Source: Algoriella xinjiangensis
GTDB taxonomy: Bacteria > Bacteroidota > Bacteroidia > Flavobacteriales > Weeksellaceae
Direction of reading: 5' to 3'
Length of the DNA: 64,000 bases
NCBI RefSeq assembly: GCF_900115015.1
Contig: NZ_FOUZ01000013.1
Coordinates: 1 to 64,000 of the forward strand
Position numbers and translations under genes: made by a program. The notes beneath the pieces were generated by a model. The model saw only the letters and a program-made list of their open reading frames with translations, had not been told where the DNA came from and made no database searches. Below, piece after piece: positions 36,042 to 45,146 of this stretch. Each line of letters starts with the position of its first letter. Position 1 is the first letter of the stretch.

Positions 36042-36965
36042 TTAATTTATGCGCCTATTAAAATTTTGCGCAATAGTTTGCAAAGTTAAGGGATTTATTT
36101 CGATTAATACGATACTAAATACGCCCGCAACAATCATTCCCTTAAAAAAATAATGTAAAATCTTATATTCTTGTGTAGTTTTTAAGCGCCAAATCAATAA
36201 TAAAATAATGATAAAGCTAATATTTGCTACAACAAAAAAATATTTCATTGCGCCAACATCATCTTTAGAAATGATGATAAAACCAATGATAATGTCTATT
36301 AATAATAAACTTGTGACTAATACTTTTGTAAAATCTATTCCGTATTTGATTGGAATAGAATCGTAATTGTAAATTAAATCTGCTTTTTGAGAACTTAGAT
36401 CTTTAACGATATCTGTAATTAAGAATAAAATTGTCAAAAAAGTAGCGTGTAAAGCCAATTGAAAAGAAAAATTGTCAAAATAGACCAATAATGCAAAAAA
36501 TGGCATTACGCGAATAATGACAAGATAAAAATTCTTAATCAACGCAAATCGGTTGATTTTGTGGCTATAATACCAAACTAGAAATTGGTATACTAAAAAG
36601 AAAATAAAAACTTTCCACGAAATTAGTGCAGCAATAATCAATGCAGCAGCATTTAGAATAATATAAACGGTGAGTTTAAAACCTTGCGAAACTTGTTTTT
36701 GTAGATAAACTTGCAAAGGTCGTTTTAGTTCGTCTTTTTCTAAATCATAAAAATTATTGATGATATAACCAGCCGCCACACAAAGTATAGAACAAAGAAT
36801 GATACCGTCTAATCTGGGATTGGTTAATAATTGACGATGCCCAACATTTGGTGCAAAAATAAAAAGTGCAGCAAGATATTGCGCCAAAATCAGCACAATT
36901 AGATTATATCCACGAATAACAGAAAATAACGCAATAATTTTTAGAATTATTTTCTGTGTATTCAT
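36042..36965 (-). CDS. UbiA-family prenyltransferase (geranylgeranylglycerol-phosphate type)
   Basis: 307 residues with about 8-9 membrane helices. The first Asp-rich motif is N70-xxx-D74-xxx-D78 (NNFYDLEKDELKRP) and the second lies at TDIVKDLSSQKAD. It transfers a prenyl chain from a polyprenyl diphosphate to an acceptor at the inner membrane. Bacteroidota members of this subgroup are usually annotated as geranylgeranylglycerol-phosphate transferases; the acceptor here is not proven. It follows the GHMP kinase by 25 bp, in line with an isoprenoid operon. Confidence 0.85.
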   Translation of the reverse strand: MNTQKIILKIIALFSVIRGYNLIVLILAQYLAALFIFAPNVGHRQLLTNPRLDGIILCSILCVAAGYIINNFYDLEKDELKRPLQVYLQKQVSQGFKLTVYIILNAAALIIAALISWKVFIFFLVYQFLVWYYSHKINRFALIKNFYLVIIRVMPFFALLVYFDNFSFQLALHATFLTILFLITDIVKDLSSQKADLIYNYDSIPIKYGIDFTKVLVTSLLLIDIIIGFIIISKDDVGAMKYFFVVANISFIIILLLIWRLKTTQEYKILHYFFKGMIVAGVFSIVLIEINPLTLQTIAQNFNRRIN

Positions 36966-36990
36966 CGATTAATATTTTAGTAAATTTCTA

Positions 36991-37908
36991 TTAGAATTTG
37001 TAAATCACTTCGGTTTGGAAGTCTTTTAAGTAACTTTTTGCTTTGTCATAGTCTTGTGTAAAACCTAAAACATAGCCACCGCCGCCAGAACCACAAAGTT
37101 TAAGATAATAAGTATCTGTATCAATACCTGTTTTCCAAGCATTAACTAATTTTTGAGGAATCATAGGACGAAAATGTTCGTAACCCCAAGCAGATAATTT
37201 CTGAAGATTAGAAAATAAAGGATTGTATTCTCCTTTCACAAAATTTTCAATACACGCATTGTTGTATTTGATAAATTCTTCTTTCAATGTTTTACGGAAA
37301 CCTTCTTTCTTCATTTTTTCAAAGAAAATATGAATCATTGGCGCAGTTTCTCCTGGCGTACCAGAATTAATTAAGAAAACAGCTCCTTTTCCGTTATTAT
37401 CCGCAGCTGGTAAACCAATTGTAGAAATATCGTCTTTAGATTGTATAAGAAGTGGAATATTCATGTAGCAAATCAACGGATCGATACCCGAACTTTTTCC
37501 GTGAAAATGAGATTCTAAATTCCCGAAAAGAGCTTTTAATTCGCTAATTTTTTCTTTGTTAAGATTTTGATTGATATCAATTTTATCGAATGCGTATTTG
37601 TCGTAAATAGCAGCAACTAAAGCGCCAGAACTACCTACACCATATCCTTGCGGAATGTTTGAGTCAAAATACATTCCGTTTGCAACATCTTCCGAAAAAG
37701 ATTTTGTGTCAAACGTGTCTGCAAAATTATCTTCTAAAAATTTCGCATAATTTTTAAGGTGAGCATTTGATTGTTCTGCAATTTCAGAAGGTTCAAATTT
37801 TAATGCACCTTGATAAAAATTATAGGGAATCGTAAGTCCTTTCGAATTTTCGATGATTCCATATTCGCCAAACAATAATATTTTGGCATAAAATAATGGG
37901 TTCTTCAT
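36991..37908 (-). CDS. GHMP kinase, probable mevalonate kinase
   Basis: 305 residues. The N-terminus YAKILLFGEYGIIENSKGLT matches mevalonate kinases, the phosphate-binding loop is QGYGVGSSGALVA (88-99), and the third GHMP motif is LCGSGGGGYVLGF near the C-terminus. It would phosphorylate mevalonate for isopentenyl diphosphate synthesis. Placement before UbiA, and uppS nearby on the other strand, fits isoprenoid metabolism. Phosphomevalonate kinase and the decarboxylase are not in the window. Confidence 0.85.
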   Translation of the reverse strand: MKNPLFYAKILLFGEYGIIENSKGLTIPYNFYQGALKFEPSEIAEQSNAHLKNYAKFLEDNFADTFDTKSFSEDVANGMYFDSNIPQGYGVGSSGALVAAIYDKYAFDKIDINQNLNKEKISELKALFGNLESHFHGKSSGIDPLICYMNIPLLIQSKDDISTIGLPAADNNGKGAVFLINSGTPGETAPMIHIFFEKMKKEGFRKTLKEEFIKYNNACIENFVKGEYNPLFSNLQKLSAWGYEHFRPMIPQKLVNAWKTGIDTDTYYLKLCGSGGGGYVLGFTQDYDKAKSYLKDFQTEVIYKF

Positions 37909-37929
37909 TCAATGAAAAAATTGGTACTG

Positions 37930-37937
37930 CAAAGTTA
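37930..37937 (-). promoter_or_regulatory. -7 box of the mevalonate kinase operon
   Basis: TAACTTTG on the minus strand matches TAnnTTTG and ends 21 bp before the start codon. The rest of 37909-38172 shows only AT-rich divergent promoter sequence. Confidence 0.5.
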
Positions 37938-38160
37938 CAAATTTTAAGCCATTCTTTATAAAAATTGTTGAAGAGAAATAGTTTAAGAAATTGTAAATCA
38001 CAATTGTTGAAATTTAAGATACACTTATTTTTCTGCTAAACCGCTATTTTGGAATATTATTTGCGTAATTCTTTTGAAATGAAGCGAGTTAAAATCGTTT
38101 AATTGTTAAAATAAATCTTAAATCAAGATTAAAAAGTAGGAAAGAGTACATTAAAATATA

Positions 38161-38168
38161 TAAATTTG
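38161..38168 (+). promoter_or_regulatory. -7 box of the CBS gene, almost touching the start codon
   Basis: TAAATTTG matches TAnnTTTG; only CGGC separates it from the ATG at 38173. This is the same four-base gap as at rluF and predicts a leaderless transcript. Confidence 0.5.
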
Positions 38169-38172
38169 CGGC

Positions 38173-38829
38173 ATGTATATTACTGAATATATTTCGAACG
38201 AGATAAAACCTGGGAAATTTAGTTATTCTCCTAATCAGCTTTTAGAAGTTGTGCAAGAGAATAAACTGACGCATTTGCCTATGTTTAAAGGGTTGGATTT
38301 TATTGGGAATATTTCTGAAGAAGATTTGATAGAATTGTCTTTTGAAAATAAGGTTGTTGATTATACATCTTATTTAGAGAATTTTTTTCTGTCAGATTCA
38401 AGCACGCTTTTAGAAGCGATTCAGATGATGTACACGAATCAGGCGAATATACTTCCGATTATCAACGAACATTCTAATTACATAGGCTCGATAACAGAAA
38501 ATGATATTATAAATACATTTGCAAACTTTCCTTTTGTATCTGCAGAAGGTGTTTCGATGTTAGTTTCGATAGCTGAAAAAGATTTATCGATGACGGCAAT
38601 TTCTAATATTATCGAGGCCAATAATGGTAAAATATTGGGTATGTTAATTGTTGGTTATAAGGATGATAGTGTGTATGTTTTGTTAAAATTTAGTTCGTCA
38701 AATTTATTGACGATTGGCGAAACATTAGAACGCTATGGTTATCAAGTGATTCAAAAATTTTATAACGACGAAAAACAAGAATTACTGCAAAGTCGTTATG
38801 CGCAGTTATTAAAATATATGAATACCTAA
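38173..38829 (+). CDS. CBS-domain protein
   Basis: 218 residues, soluble. Two CBS motifs cover about 15-125 (LTHLPMFKGLDFIGNISEEDL and QANILPIINEHSNYIGSITENDI), followed by an ACT-like alpha/beta region (MLVSIAEKDLSMTAISNIIEANNGKILGMLI). It would sense an adenine nucleotide, and the neighbour is NAD kinase, whose ATG overlaps this stop (TAATG), so it may regulate NADP supply. That link is inference. Confidence 0.82.
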   Translation: MYITEYISNEIKPGKFSYSPNQLLEVVQENKLTHLPMFKGLDFIGNISEEDLIELSFENKVVDYTSYLENFFLSDSSTLLEAIQMMYTNQANILPIINEHSNYIGSITENDIINTFANFPFVSAEGVSMLVSIAEKDLSMTAISNIIEANNGKILGMLIVGYKDDSVYVLLKFSSSNLLTIGETLERYGYQVIQKFYNDEKQELLQSRYAQLLKYMNT

Positions 38830-39713
38830 TGATAAAAGTTGCTCTTTTCGGACAAAAAACAAGTACTTCTTTAGTTGATATTATATCTCCTTTTCTTAAT
38901 TATTTACACGACAATGAAATTGTTTATTGTGTCGAAAAAAAATTCTTAGAAATTTTAAAAGAATCGACAGATCTTAATTTAGAAAAAGTTGAAACCTATA
39001 CTTCGTACGAAGATTTAGATAAATCAGTAAAATTTTTATTTAGTTTTGGTGGAGACGGAACAATACTTTCTGCAACAACAATTGTAAAAGACACCATGAT
39101 TCCGATAATCGGTGTAAATACTGGACGTTTAGGTTTTTTAGCAACAATCAATAAAAGTGTATTATTAGAACAGTTAGATAGTTTTTTTAGTGGCGATTAT
39201 AATATCATTCCACGCACTTTATTAACTGTAAAAAGAAGCGATGGCGTAGAAATTGAAAATAATTTTGCCATTAACGAAGTAACAGTTGTTCGCCGCGAAA
39301 CAACAAGTATGATAACTGTTGACACGTATTTGGATAACGAATTTTTAAATTCTTTTTGGTCTGATGGATTAATTATTTCAACACCAACAGGATCTACAGG
39401 ATATTCATTAAGCTGTGGAGGACCAATTGTACATCCATCCAATCAAAATTTTATAATTACACCAGTTGCGCCACATAATCTAAATGTACGTCCATTAGTT
39501 GTATCAGAAGATGCAAAAATTGACTTAAAAATACGAAGTCGTGCCAACGAATATTTCTTATCCTTAGATTCTCGTAACTTTCCTTTAACAACTGATGTTG
39601 AATTGACAATAGAAAAAGCAGACTTTAAAATCTTAATTGTTGAAGCTGTAGACGCGACTTACTTTACAACTTTGAGAGAAAAAATGCTTTGGGGATCTGA
39701 TAAAAGAAATTAA
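38829..39713 (+). CDS. nadK: NAD kinase
   Basis: 294 residues. Phosphorylates NAD to NADP in the cytosol. The signature GGDGT is at 74-78 (FSFGGDGTILSA), the second motif is INEVTVVR, and the third is STPTGSTGYSLSCGGPI. Length and order are typical. It is translationally coupled to the CBS gene by a one-base overlap. Confidence 0.96.
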   Translation: MIKVALFGQKTSTSLVDIISPFLNYLHDNEIVYCVEKKFLEILKESTDLNLEKVETYTSYEDLDKSVKFLFSFGGDGTILSATTIVKDTMIPIIGVNTGRLGFLATINKSVLLEQLDSFFSGDYNIIPRTLLTVKRSDGVEIENNFAINEVTVVRRETTSMITVDTYLDNEFLNSFWSDGLIISTPTGSTGYSLSCGGPIVHPSNQNFIITPVAPHNLNVRPLVVSEDAKIDLKIRSRANEYFLSLDSRNFPLTTDVELTIEKADFKILIVEAVDATYFTTLREKMLWGSDKRN

Positions 39714-39772
39714 AATTTACAATAAAACTTCTTAATTTTTGTTAAATCAGTTACGTTGAATTGACTTTTGTT

Positions 39773-39780
39773 TATATTTG
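39773..39780 (+). promoter_or_regulatory. -7 box before the DUF6089 gene
   Basis: TATATTTG matches TAnnTTTG, about 50 bp before the ATG. It would drive the DUF6089-uppS-bamA-skp-skp run. Confidence 0.5.
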
Positions 39781-39830
39781 TTCGAATTTAATAGATATCT
39801 AAAGCAAAAGCCGAAAAAATAATAGAACAC

Positions 39831-40604
39831 ATGAGAAGATTATTTTTGTTCGTTTTTATACTGTGCACTTCGCAAATGATTTTTGCGCAAAGACACGAAC
39901 TCGGAATTTTTGCTGGTGGAGCAAATGTGATTGGAGATATAGGTAAAGGCAGTTATATCAATCCTTTTCCAACAAAAACAGAACCAGGTGGAAAGATTTT
40001 TTTACCAATTTCTATAGGAGGTTTATACCGTTTTAATATCAATCCGTACATGGGTTTTAGAGCAAATATATCTTATTCTAAAGTTGGTGCTAGCGATCAT
40101 CGTTCAAAAGAGCAATATAAATTAGATAGAAATAAAAATTTCAGAAATAATATTGTAGAAGGTTCTTTAATGTTCGAGTATAATTTCTTTAATATCAATG
40201 ATGATCAAGAAACTGCACAATCTCCTTATTTATTTTTTGGAGTTGGAGCTTTTTCAGCGAAAGGAAAAGAATACGATTATAGTGCAACAGATAACACTAT
40301 TATAGAAAAAACAAAATACAATTCAAATTTAACCATTCCTTTTGGTGTTGGGTATAAATTTAGATTTAATTATAGTTGGATTTTATCATTTGAGACAGGT
40401 GTACGTTACACAAGCTCAGATTATTTAGATTATAATACAGGAAAGTTTACGGACAATTTCAAAAATGCAATTGCTGACGGAGTTTTACCTGTAGATGAAT
40501 TTGATAAAAGACATTTTGGAAACACATCAAACAAAGATTGGTATGTTTTATCAGGAATTACCTTAACATATAGTTTCGGACGTCCTGCATGTTATTGCGA
40601 TTAA
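39831..40604 (+). CDS. DUF6089 outer-membrane beta-barrel protein
   Basis: 257 residues with a signal peptide cleaved at MIFAQ (about residue 19). The alternating beta pattern (HELGIFAGGANVIGDIG, LYRFNINPYMGFRANISYSK, YLFFGVGAFSAKG, SFETGVRY, WYVLSGITLTYSFGRP) fits a small outer-membrane barrel of the DUF6089 family, which in flavobacteria commonly stands just before uppS and bamA. Role unknown. Its stop is 5 bp before uppS. Confidence 0.85.
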   Translation: MRRLFLFVFILCTSQMIFAQRHELGIFAGGANVIGDIGKGSYINPFPTKTEPGGKIFLPISIGGLYRFNINPYMGFRANISYSKVGASDHRSKEQYKLDRNKNFRNNIVEGSLMFEYNFFNINDDQETAQSPYLFFGVGAFSAKGKEYDYSATDNTIIEKTKYNSNLTIPFGVGYKFRFNYSWILSFETGVRYTSSDYLDYNTGKFTDNFKNAIADGVLPVDEFDKRHFGNTSNKDWYVLSGITLTYSFGRPACYCD

Positions 40605-40609
40605 GAAAA

Positions 40610-41359
40610 ATGGAGATTAGTTTAGAAAACCAAATAGATAAGAATAATTTACCTAATCACGTAGCCATCATTATGGATGGAAACGGAAGATGGGCAAAGA
40701 AGAATGGAAAAGAAAGAACTTTTGGTCACAAAAGCGCTTTAGGAGCCGTACGTTCTTCTATAGAAACTTGCCGAAAATTAGGAATACAATATCTTACACT
40801 TTATGCTTTTTCTACCGAAAATTGGAATCGTCCAAAACTTGAAGTTACAGTTTTAATGACTTTATTAAGTTCTGCCATCAAAGATGAAATAAAAGAACTT
40901 CATAAAAATGGTATTCGATTAAATGTAATTGGCGATATGACCAAATTACCACGAAAAGCCAACAAAGACTTAACCGAAGCAATGGAATTAACCAAGGCTA
41001 ATACCAGTTGCGTATTAACATTGGCATTAAGTTATGGTTCTAAAGAAGAATTACTAAGTGCAATAAAAACAATTGCGCATCAGTATAAAGAAGGCGAAAT
41101 AACCGATCAAGATTTTAACGAAGAATTAGTTCACAAAAACCTATATACTCACGATCTACCAATGGTAGATTTAATGATTAGAACAAGCGGAGAAACACGT
41201 ATCAGTAATTTCTTATTATGGCAAATAGCCTATGCAGAATTATATTTTACAGAAGTTCTTTGGCCTGATTTTAAAGAAGAAGAATTTTATAAAGCCATTT
41301 TAAATTATCAAAACCGCGAACGCAGATTTGGTAAAATAAGCGAGCAATTAACGAACTAA
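40610..41359 (+). CDS. uppS: isoprenyl transferase (undecaprenyl diphosphate synthase)
   Basis: 249 residues from ATG 40610 (MEISLENQIDKNNLP); the frame is open from a TTG at 40589 inside the previous gene, but the ATG after AAGAAAA is the expected start. Condenses farnesyl diphosphate with isopentenyl diphosphates into the C55 carrier lipid. The catalytic Asp23 is in IMDGNGRWAKKNG, with TLYAFSTENWNRP and DLMIRTSGETRISNFLLWQ further on. It precedes bamA by 20 bp. Confidence 0.95.
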   Translation: MEISLENQIDKNNLPNHVAIIMDGNGRWAKKNGKERTFGHKSALGAVRSSIETCRKLGIQYLTLYAFSTENWNRPKLEVTVLMTLLSSAIKDEIKELHKNGIRLNVIGDMTKLPRKANKDLTEAMELTKANTSCVLTLALSYGSKEELLSAIKTIAHQYKEGEITDQDFNEELVHKNLYTHDLPMVDLMIRTSGETRISNFLLWQIAYAELYFTEVLWPDFKEEEFYKAILNYQNRERRFGKISEQLTN

Positions 41360-41379
41360 TCGAACTGAAACAGAGGATT

Positions 41380-43902
41380 ATGAAGAAAATTTTTTGGACA
41401 ATGTGCATGCTAGGTGCTTATATGGCACACGCGCAAGTAGTCGACTCTACTAAAAACATTGATTCAACTCAACAAGATAATTTTGTTATAGATTATGCAA
41501 ATGCAAAAACATTTAAATTAAAAGATGTTCTTGTATCAGGAGATACCAAATTCTCTAAAAACCAAATTATCCGTTATGCAGGTTTTGCGATTGGCGAAGA
41601 CATAGAATTGCCTGGTACAAAAGTAAATAATGCTGTAAAAAAGCTATGGAGATCAAATTTATTTTCGGATATTGATTTATACGTAGCTAAAATAGAAGGC
41701 GATCAAGTTACTTTAGAGCTTGCTTTAATATCTGTTCCAAGTTTAGGAGAAATCAAAATTAATGGGGTTAAAAAATCGCAACGCGAAGATTTAATCAAGC
41801 AAAATAAATTAAACCCAGGTGTAAAAGTTACCCAAAGTTTAATTAACACGACACGTAATAAAATCAAGGATTATTACACAGGAAAAGGTTTTCCGAACTC
41901 AACAATAGTTGTAGATCGTCAGCCAGTTGTTGGTAAAGAAGACGAAGAAAATATTACATTAAATGTTTCGAAAGGAGAACGTGTTAAAATCAAAGACATT
42001 ATTTTTGAAGGTAATACGAATTTAACTTCGGCACGTTTACGTAAAAAAGGATTTAAAAATACAAAACGTAAATCTATAAACGTTTTCAAATCGTCTAAAA
42101 TGATTCCTGAAAAGTATCAAGAAGATTTAAAAACAGTTGTAGAAGAATACAAATCTGTAGGTTTTAGAGATGCAAAAATTGCTTCAGAAGAAGTTCAGAA
42201 AGTTGATGATAAAAACGTTATCGTAAAAGTTAAAATAGAAGAAGGTAAACCATATTATTTAGGTAATGTAACTTTTTCTGGTAACTCTATCTTTACTTCG
42301 GATCAATTACAACGTATATTTTCGTACAAAACAGGAGATCGTTATGATGCTGTAGGTATCAATAAAAAGATTTCTGGTTCAGAAAAAGACGATGATATTT
42401 CGACTTTATATATGGACAGAGGTTATTTGTTTGCAAAAGCAGTTCCTGTAGAAAAAAGTGTAAAAAATGATACAATTGATTTAGATATAAAAATTTACGA
42501 AGGCGTACAAGCTACTTTAAACAAAGTAATGATTAACGGAAATACAGAAGCCCATGATCATATTTTGTACCGTGAGTTAAGAACAAAACCTGGAGATTTA
42601 TTCTCTAAATCTGACATCAAACGTACAATGATGGAATTAGCTGGTTTAGGATATTTAGAGCCAACGCAAATTGTACCAGATATTCAACCAAATCCAGAAA
42701 ATAATACAGTTGATGTAGAATGGAAAGTTGCACCAAAATCATCTTCTCAAGTAGAATTACAAGGAGGATATGGAGCAGGAACTTTTATCGGAACATTAGG
42801 ATTAACGTTTGGTAACTTTTCAATCAAAAATATATTTAATAGAAAAGCATGGAAACCTGTACCAATGGGAGATGGACAGTCTTTATCTTTACGTGCGCAA
42901 GCAGGTAATGGATACAAAAACTACAGTTTCTCTTTTACAGAGCCATGGATAGGTGGTAAACGCCCAACAGCTTTATCAACATCTGTTTACTATTCTCAAT
43001 ATGATTATAGAGATAATTACGGACAAAAATCTAAATTAGATATCATTGGAGGATCAGTTGGTTTAACAAAGTTATTAACTTGGCCAGATGATTATTTCAG
43101 ATTATCACATTCTATCGCTTATCAACGTTATAATTTTGATAACTATAACTTATCAGTTGGTAATTTAGAATATGAAAATGGTTCGTCAAATAACTTAAAC
43201 TATACAATTGGTTTAACACGTAATTCAGCAGGACCAGATCCAATTTTTCCACAATCAGGATCAGAAATTAGCTTAGCTTTTACAACGACTTTTCCATATT
43301 CGTCTGTAAATAACAAAGACTATTCAAATATCACTGATGTAGAGAAGTTTAAATGGTTAGAGTATTACAAATTCAAAGCAAAAGCATATTTCTATAAAGA
43401 ATTAACAGGAAAGTTAGTTTTAAAAGCTGGAGGAGAATTTGGAGTTTTAGGAACATATAACCGTAAAGTAGGAACGATTCCTTTCGAACGTTTTTATTTA
43501 GGAGGAACAGGATTGAACCAAAACCGTTTTGATGGACGCGAAATCATCTCTTTAAGAGGTTACGAAGATGCAACAAATTCTGGTGGACAAACAGGAGATA
43601 TTACACCAGAAGGAGGTGGAACAATCTACAATAAATATACGTTAGAGTTACGTTACCCAATTACAATGAGCCAAACAGCTAAAATTTATGCATTAACTTT
43701 TGCAGAAGGTGGTAATGTTTGGAACAATACAAGCGAATTTAAACCGTTTGAGTTAAAACGTTCGGTTGGTGCAGGTGTACGTATTTTTATGCCAGCATTC
43801 GGATTATTAGGATTTGACTTTGGATATGGACTTGATAAAGGATTTGGACAAACAGAACGCTCTGGTTTTCAAACACACTTTATCATCGGACAACAATTCT
43901 AA
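41380..43902 (+). CDS. bamA: outer-membrane protein assembly factor BamA
   Basis: 840 residues. A signal peptide (MKKIFWTMCMLGAYMAHAQ) precedes POTRA repeats to about 450, seen as repeated blocks such as IKINGVKKSQREDLIKQN, KDIIFEGNTNLTSARLRKKG, YLGNVTFSGNSIFTSDQL and LNKVMINGNTEAHDHILYRE. A 16-strand Omp85 barrel follows to the C-terminal Phe (FIIGQQF). RFYLGGTGLN and SLRGYED match the conserved barrel loop region. It inserts beta-barrels into the outer membrane together with the Skp chaperones encoded next. Confidence 0.95.
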   Translation: MKKIFWTMCMLGAYMAHAQVVDSTKNIDSTQQDNFVIDYANAKTFKLKDVLVSGDTKFSKNQIIRYAGFAIGEDIELPGTKVNNAVKKLWRSNLFSDIDLYVAKIEGDQVTLELALISVPSLGEIKINGVKKSQREDLIKQNKLNPGVKVTQSLINTTRNKIKDYYTGKGFPNSTIVVDRQPVVGKEDEENITLNVSKGERVKIKDIIFEGNTNLTSARLRKKGFKNTKRKSINVFKSSKMIPEKYQEDLKTVVEEYKSVGFRDAKIASEEVQKVDDKNVIVKVKIEEGKPYYLGNVTFSGNSIFTSDQLQRIFSYKTGDRYDAVGINKKISGSEKDDDISTLYMDRGYLFAKAVPVEKSVKNDTIDLDIKIYEGVQATLNKVMINGNTEAHDHILYRELRTKPGDLFSKSDIKRTMMELAGLGYLEPTQIVPDIQPNPENNTVDVEWKVAPKSSSQVELQGGYGAGTFIGTLGLTFGNFSIKNIFNRKAWKPVPMGDGQSLSLRAQAGNGYKNYSFSFTEPWIGGKRPTALSTSVYYSQYDYRDNYGQKSKLDIIGGSVGLTKLLTWPDDYFRLSHSIAYQRYNFDNYNLSVGNLEYENGSSNNLNYTIGLTRNSAGPDPIFPQSGSEISLAFTTTFPYSSVNNKDYSNITDVEKFKWLEYYKFKAKAYFYKELTGKLVLKAGGEFGVLGTYNRKVGTIPFERFYLGGTGLNQNRFDGREIISLRGYEDATNSGGQTGDITPEGGGTIYNKYTLELRYPITMSQTAKIYALTFAEGGNVWNNTSEFKPFELKRSVGAGVRIFMPAFGLLGFDFGYGLDKGFGQTERSGFQTHFIIGQQF

Positions 43903-43960
43903 TCGTTTAATAATTAACCAAAACGTTTTGGCATAATTTTAGAATTAACACAACGAGAAT

Positions 43961-44539
43961 ATGAAAAAATGGATTAGTTTTATTGCATTGTTCCTTGGAT
44001 TAGCAAGTTTTACATTTGCCCAAAAATTTTGTTACGTCGATTCACAGTATATTTTAGAAAATTTACCAGAATATACATCATCGCAAAACAGATTAAAATC
44101 TCAAACAGAGTCTTGGCAAAAAGAAATTGAGCAAAAACAAGAAAATTTAGCTAAATTACAAGCCGAATTTGAAGCTGAAAAGATTTTATTGACAGCCGAA
44201 CAAGTTAAAGAACAAGAAAAAAAGCTTGCTGAAGAAATACAAGCTGTAAAGTCTTTACAAGACAAACGTTATGGACCAACTGGAGATTTAGTAAATTTAC
44301 GAAGATCAATGGTGAAACCTTTACAAGATCAAATTTACAATGCAACAAAAGAGGTTGCAGATAAACGCGGTTATAGTTTTGTATTTGATAAAGGAAGCGA
44401 TTTGATAATGATTTATACAGATCCAAAATTTGATATTAGTCGTGAAGTTTTACAAACATTAAAACCAGAATTAAAACAAGAACGAAATAATACAAATACC
44501 AACACAAAAGGGACGTCAGCGTCTAAAAAGAAGAAATAA
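43961..44539 (+). CDS. Skp/OmpH family periplasmic chaperone
   Basis: 192 residues. Signal peptide to FTFAQ (about 20), then KFCYVDSQYILENLPEYTSSQ typical of OmpH proteins, and a long helical hairpin rich in Gln, Glu and Lys (about 45-110) that forms the Skp tentacles. The C-terminal 20 residues are a Lys/Asn/Thr tail. It holds unfolded outer-membrane proteins on the way to BamA. It is the first of two tandem paralogues. Confidence 0.9.
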   Translation: MKKWISFIALFLGLASFTFAQKFCYVDSQYILENLPEYTSSQNRLKSQTESWQKEIEQKQENLAKLQAEFEAEKILLTAEQVKEQEKKLAEEIQAVKSLQDKRYGPTGDLVNLRRSMVKPLQDQIYNATKEVADKRGYSFVFDKGSDLIMIYTDPKFDISREVLQTLKPELKQERNNTNTNTKGTSASKKKK

Positions 44540-44574
44540 AACAAAGGAAATAATTTTAATAAACAAACTAGAAA

Positions 44575-45090
44575 ATGAAACAAATTAGATTGATAGCTGT
44601 ATTTACAATGATGGTTTTTGGTAGCGTTTTAACTTTCGCACAAGAATTAGCTCATATTGATACACAAGCCGTAATTGATGCAATGCCAGCTTACAAAAAA
44701 GCTGAAGCTGATTTAGAAGTACTTGGAAAAAAACACCAAGATAAAATTGCTTCATTACAAGGAGAGTACAAAACATTTATGGAAACTGCTCAAAAAGACT
44801 TAGCTGGTAAATCTCAAGAAGAAGCGCAAAAATTAATTGCTGCTAATAAATACCAAGAAAAAGAGCAAGAATTACAAAAAAAATACGAAAGTTACGCTAA
44901 AGCTGCGCAAGAAGAAATGGCTGCGAAAGAAAAAGCTTTAATGGAACCTATCGAAAAAAGAGTAATGGAAGCAATCAATTCTGTTGCTGCTAAAAAAGGA
45001 ATTAAATATGTTTTACCTGCAGGTGTATTAGTTTACAAAAATGGAGGTTACGATTTATTTAACGACGTTAAAAAAGAATTAGGATTATAA
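44575..45090 (+). CDS. Skp/OmpH family periplasmic chaperone, second copy
   Basis: 171 residues. Signal peptide ends at LTFAQ. ELAHIDTQAVIDAMPAYKKAEADLE and a Glu/Lys/Gln helical hairpin give the Skp plan, ending GVLVYKNGGYDLFNDVKKELGL. It lies 35 bp after the first copy and before a terminator. Two adjacent skp genes after bamA are normal in flavobacteria. Confidence 0.9.
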   Translation: MKQIRLIAVFTMMVFGSVLTFAQELAHIDTQAVIDAMPAYKKAEADLEVLGKKHQDKIASLQGEYKTFMETAQKDLAGKSQEEAQKLIAANKYQEKEQELQKKYESYAKAAQEEMAAKEKALMEPIEKRVMEAINSVAAKKGIKYVLPAGVLVYKNGGYDLFNDVKKELGL

Positions 45091-45113
45091 TAATAAATTT
45101 TATTAATATCTTT

Positions 45114-45140
45114 AAGCCACTATTTTAGTGGCTTTTTTTT
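45114..45140 (+). terminator. terminator of the bamA-skp run
   Basis: AAGCCACTA (45114-45122) pairs with TAGTGGCTT (45126-45134), followed by T to 45140. It ends only 6 bp before the next ATG. Confidence 0.8.
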
Positions 45141-45146
45141 ATATCT

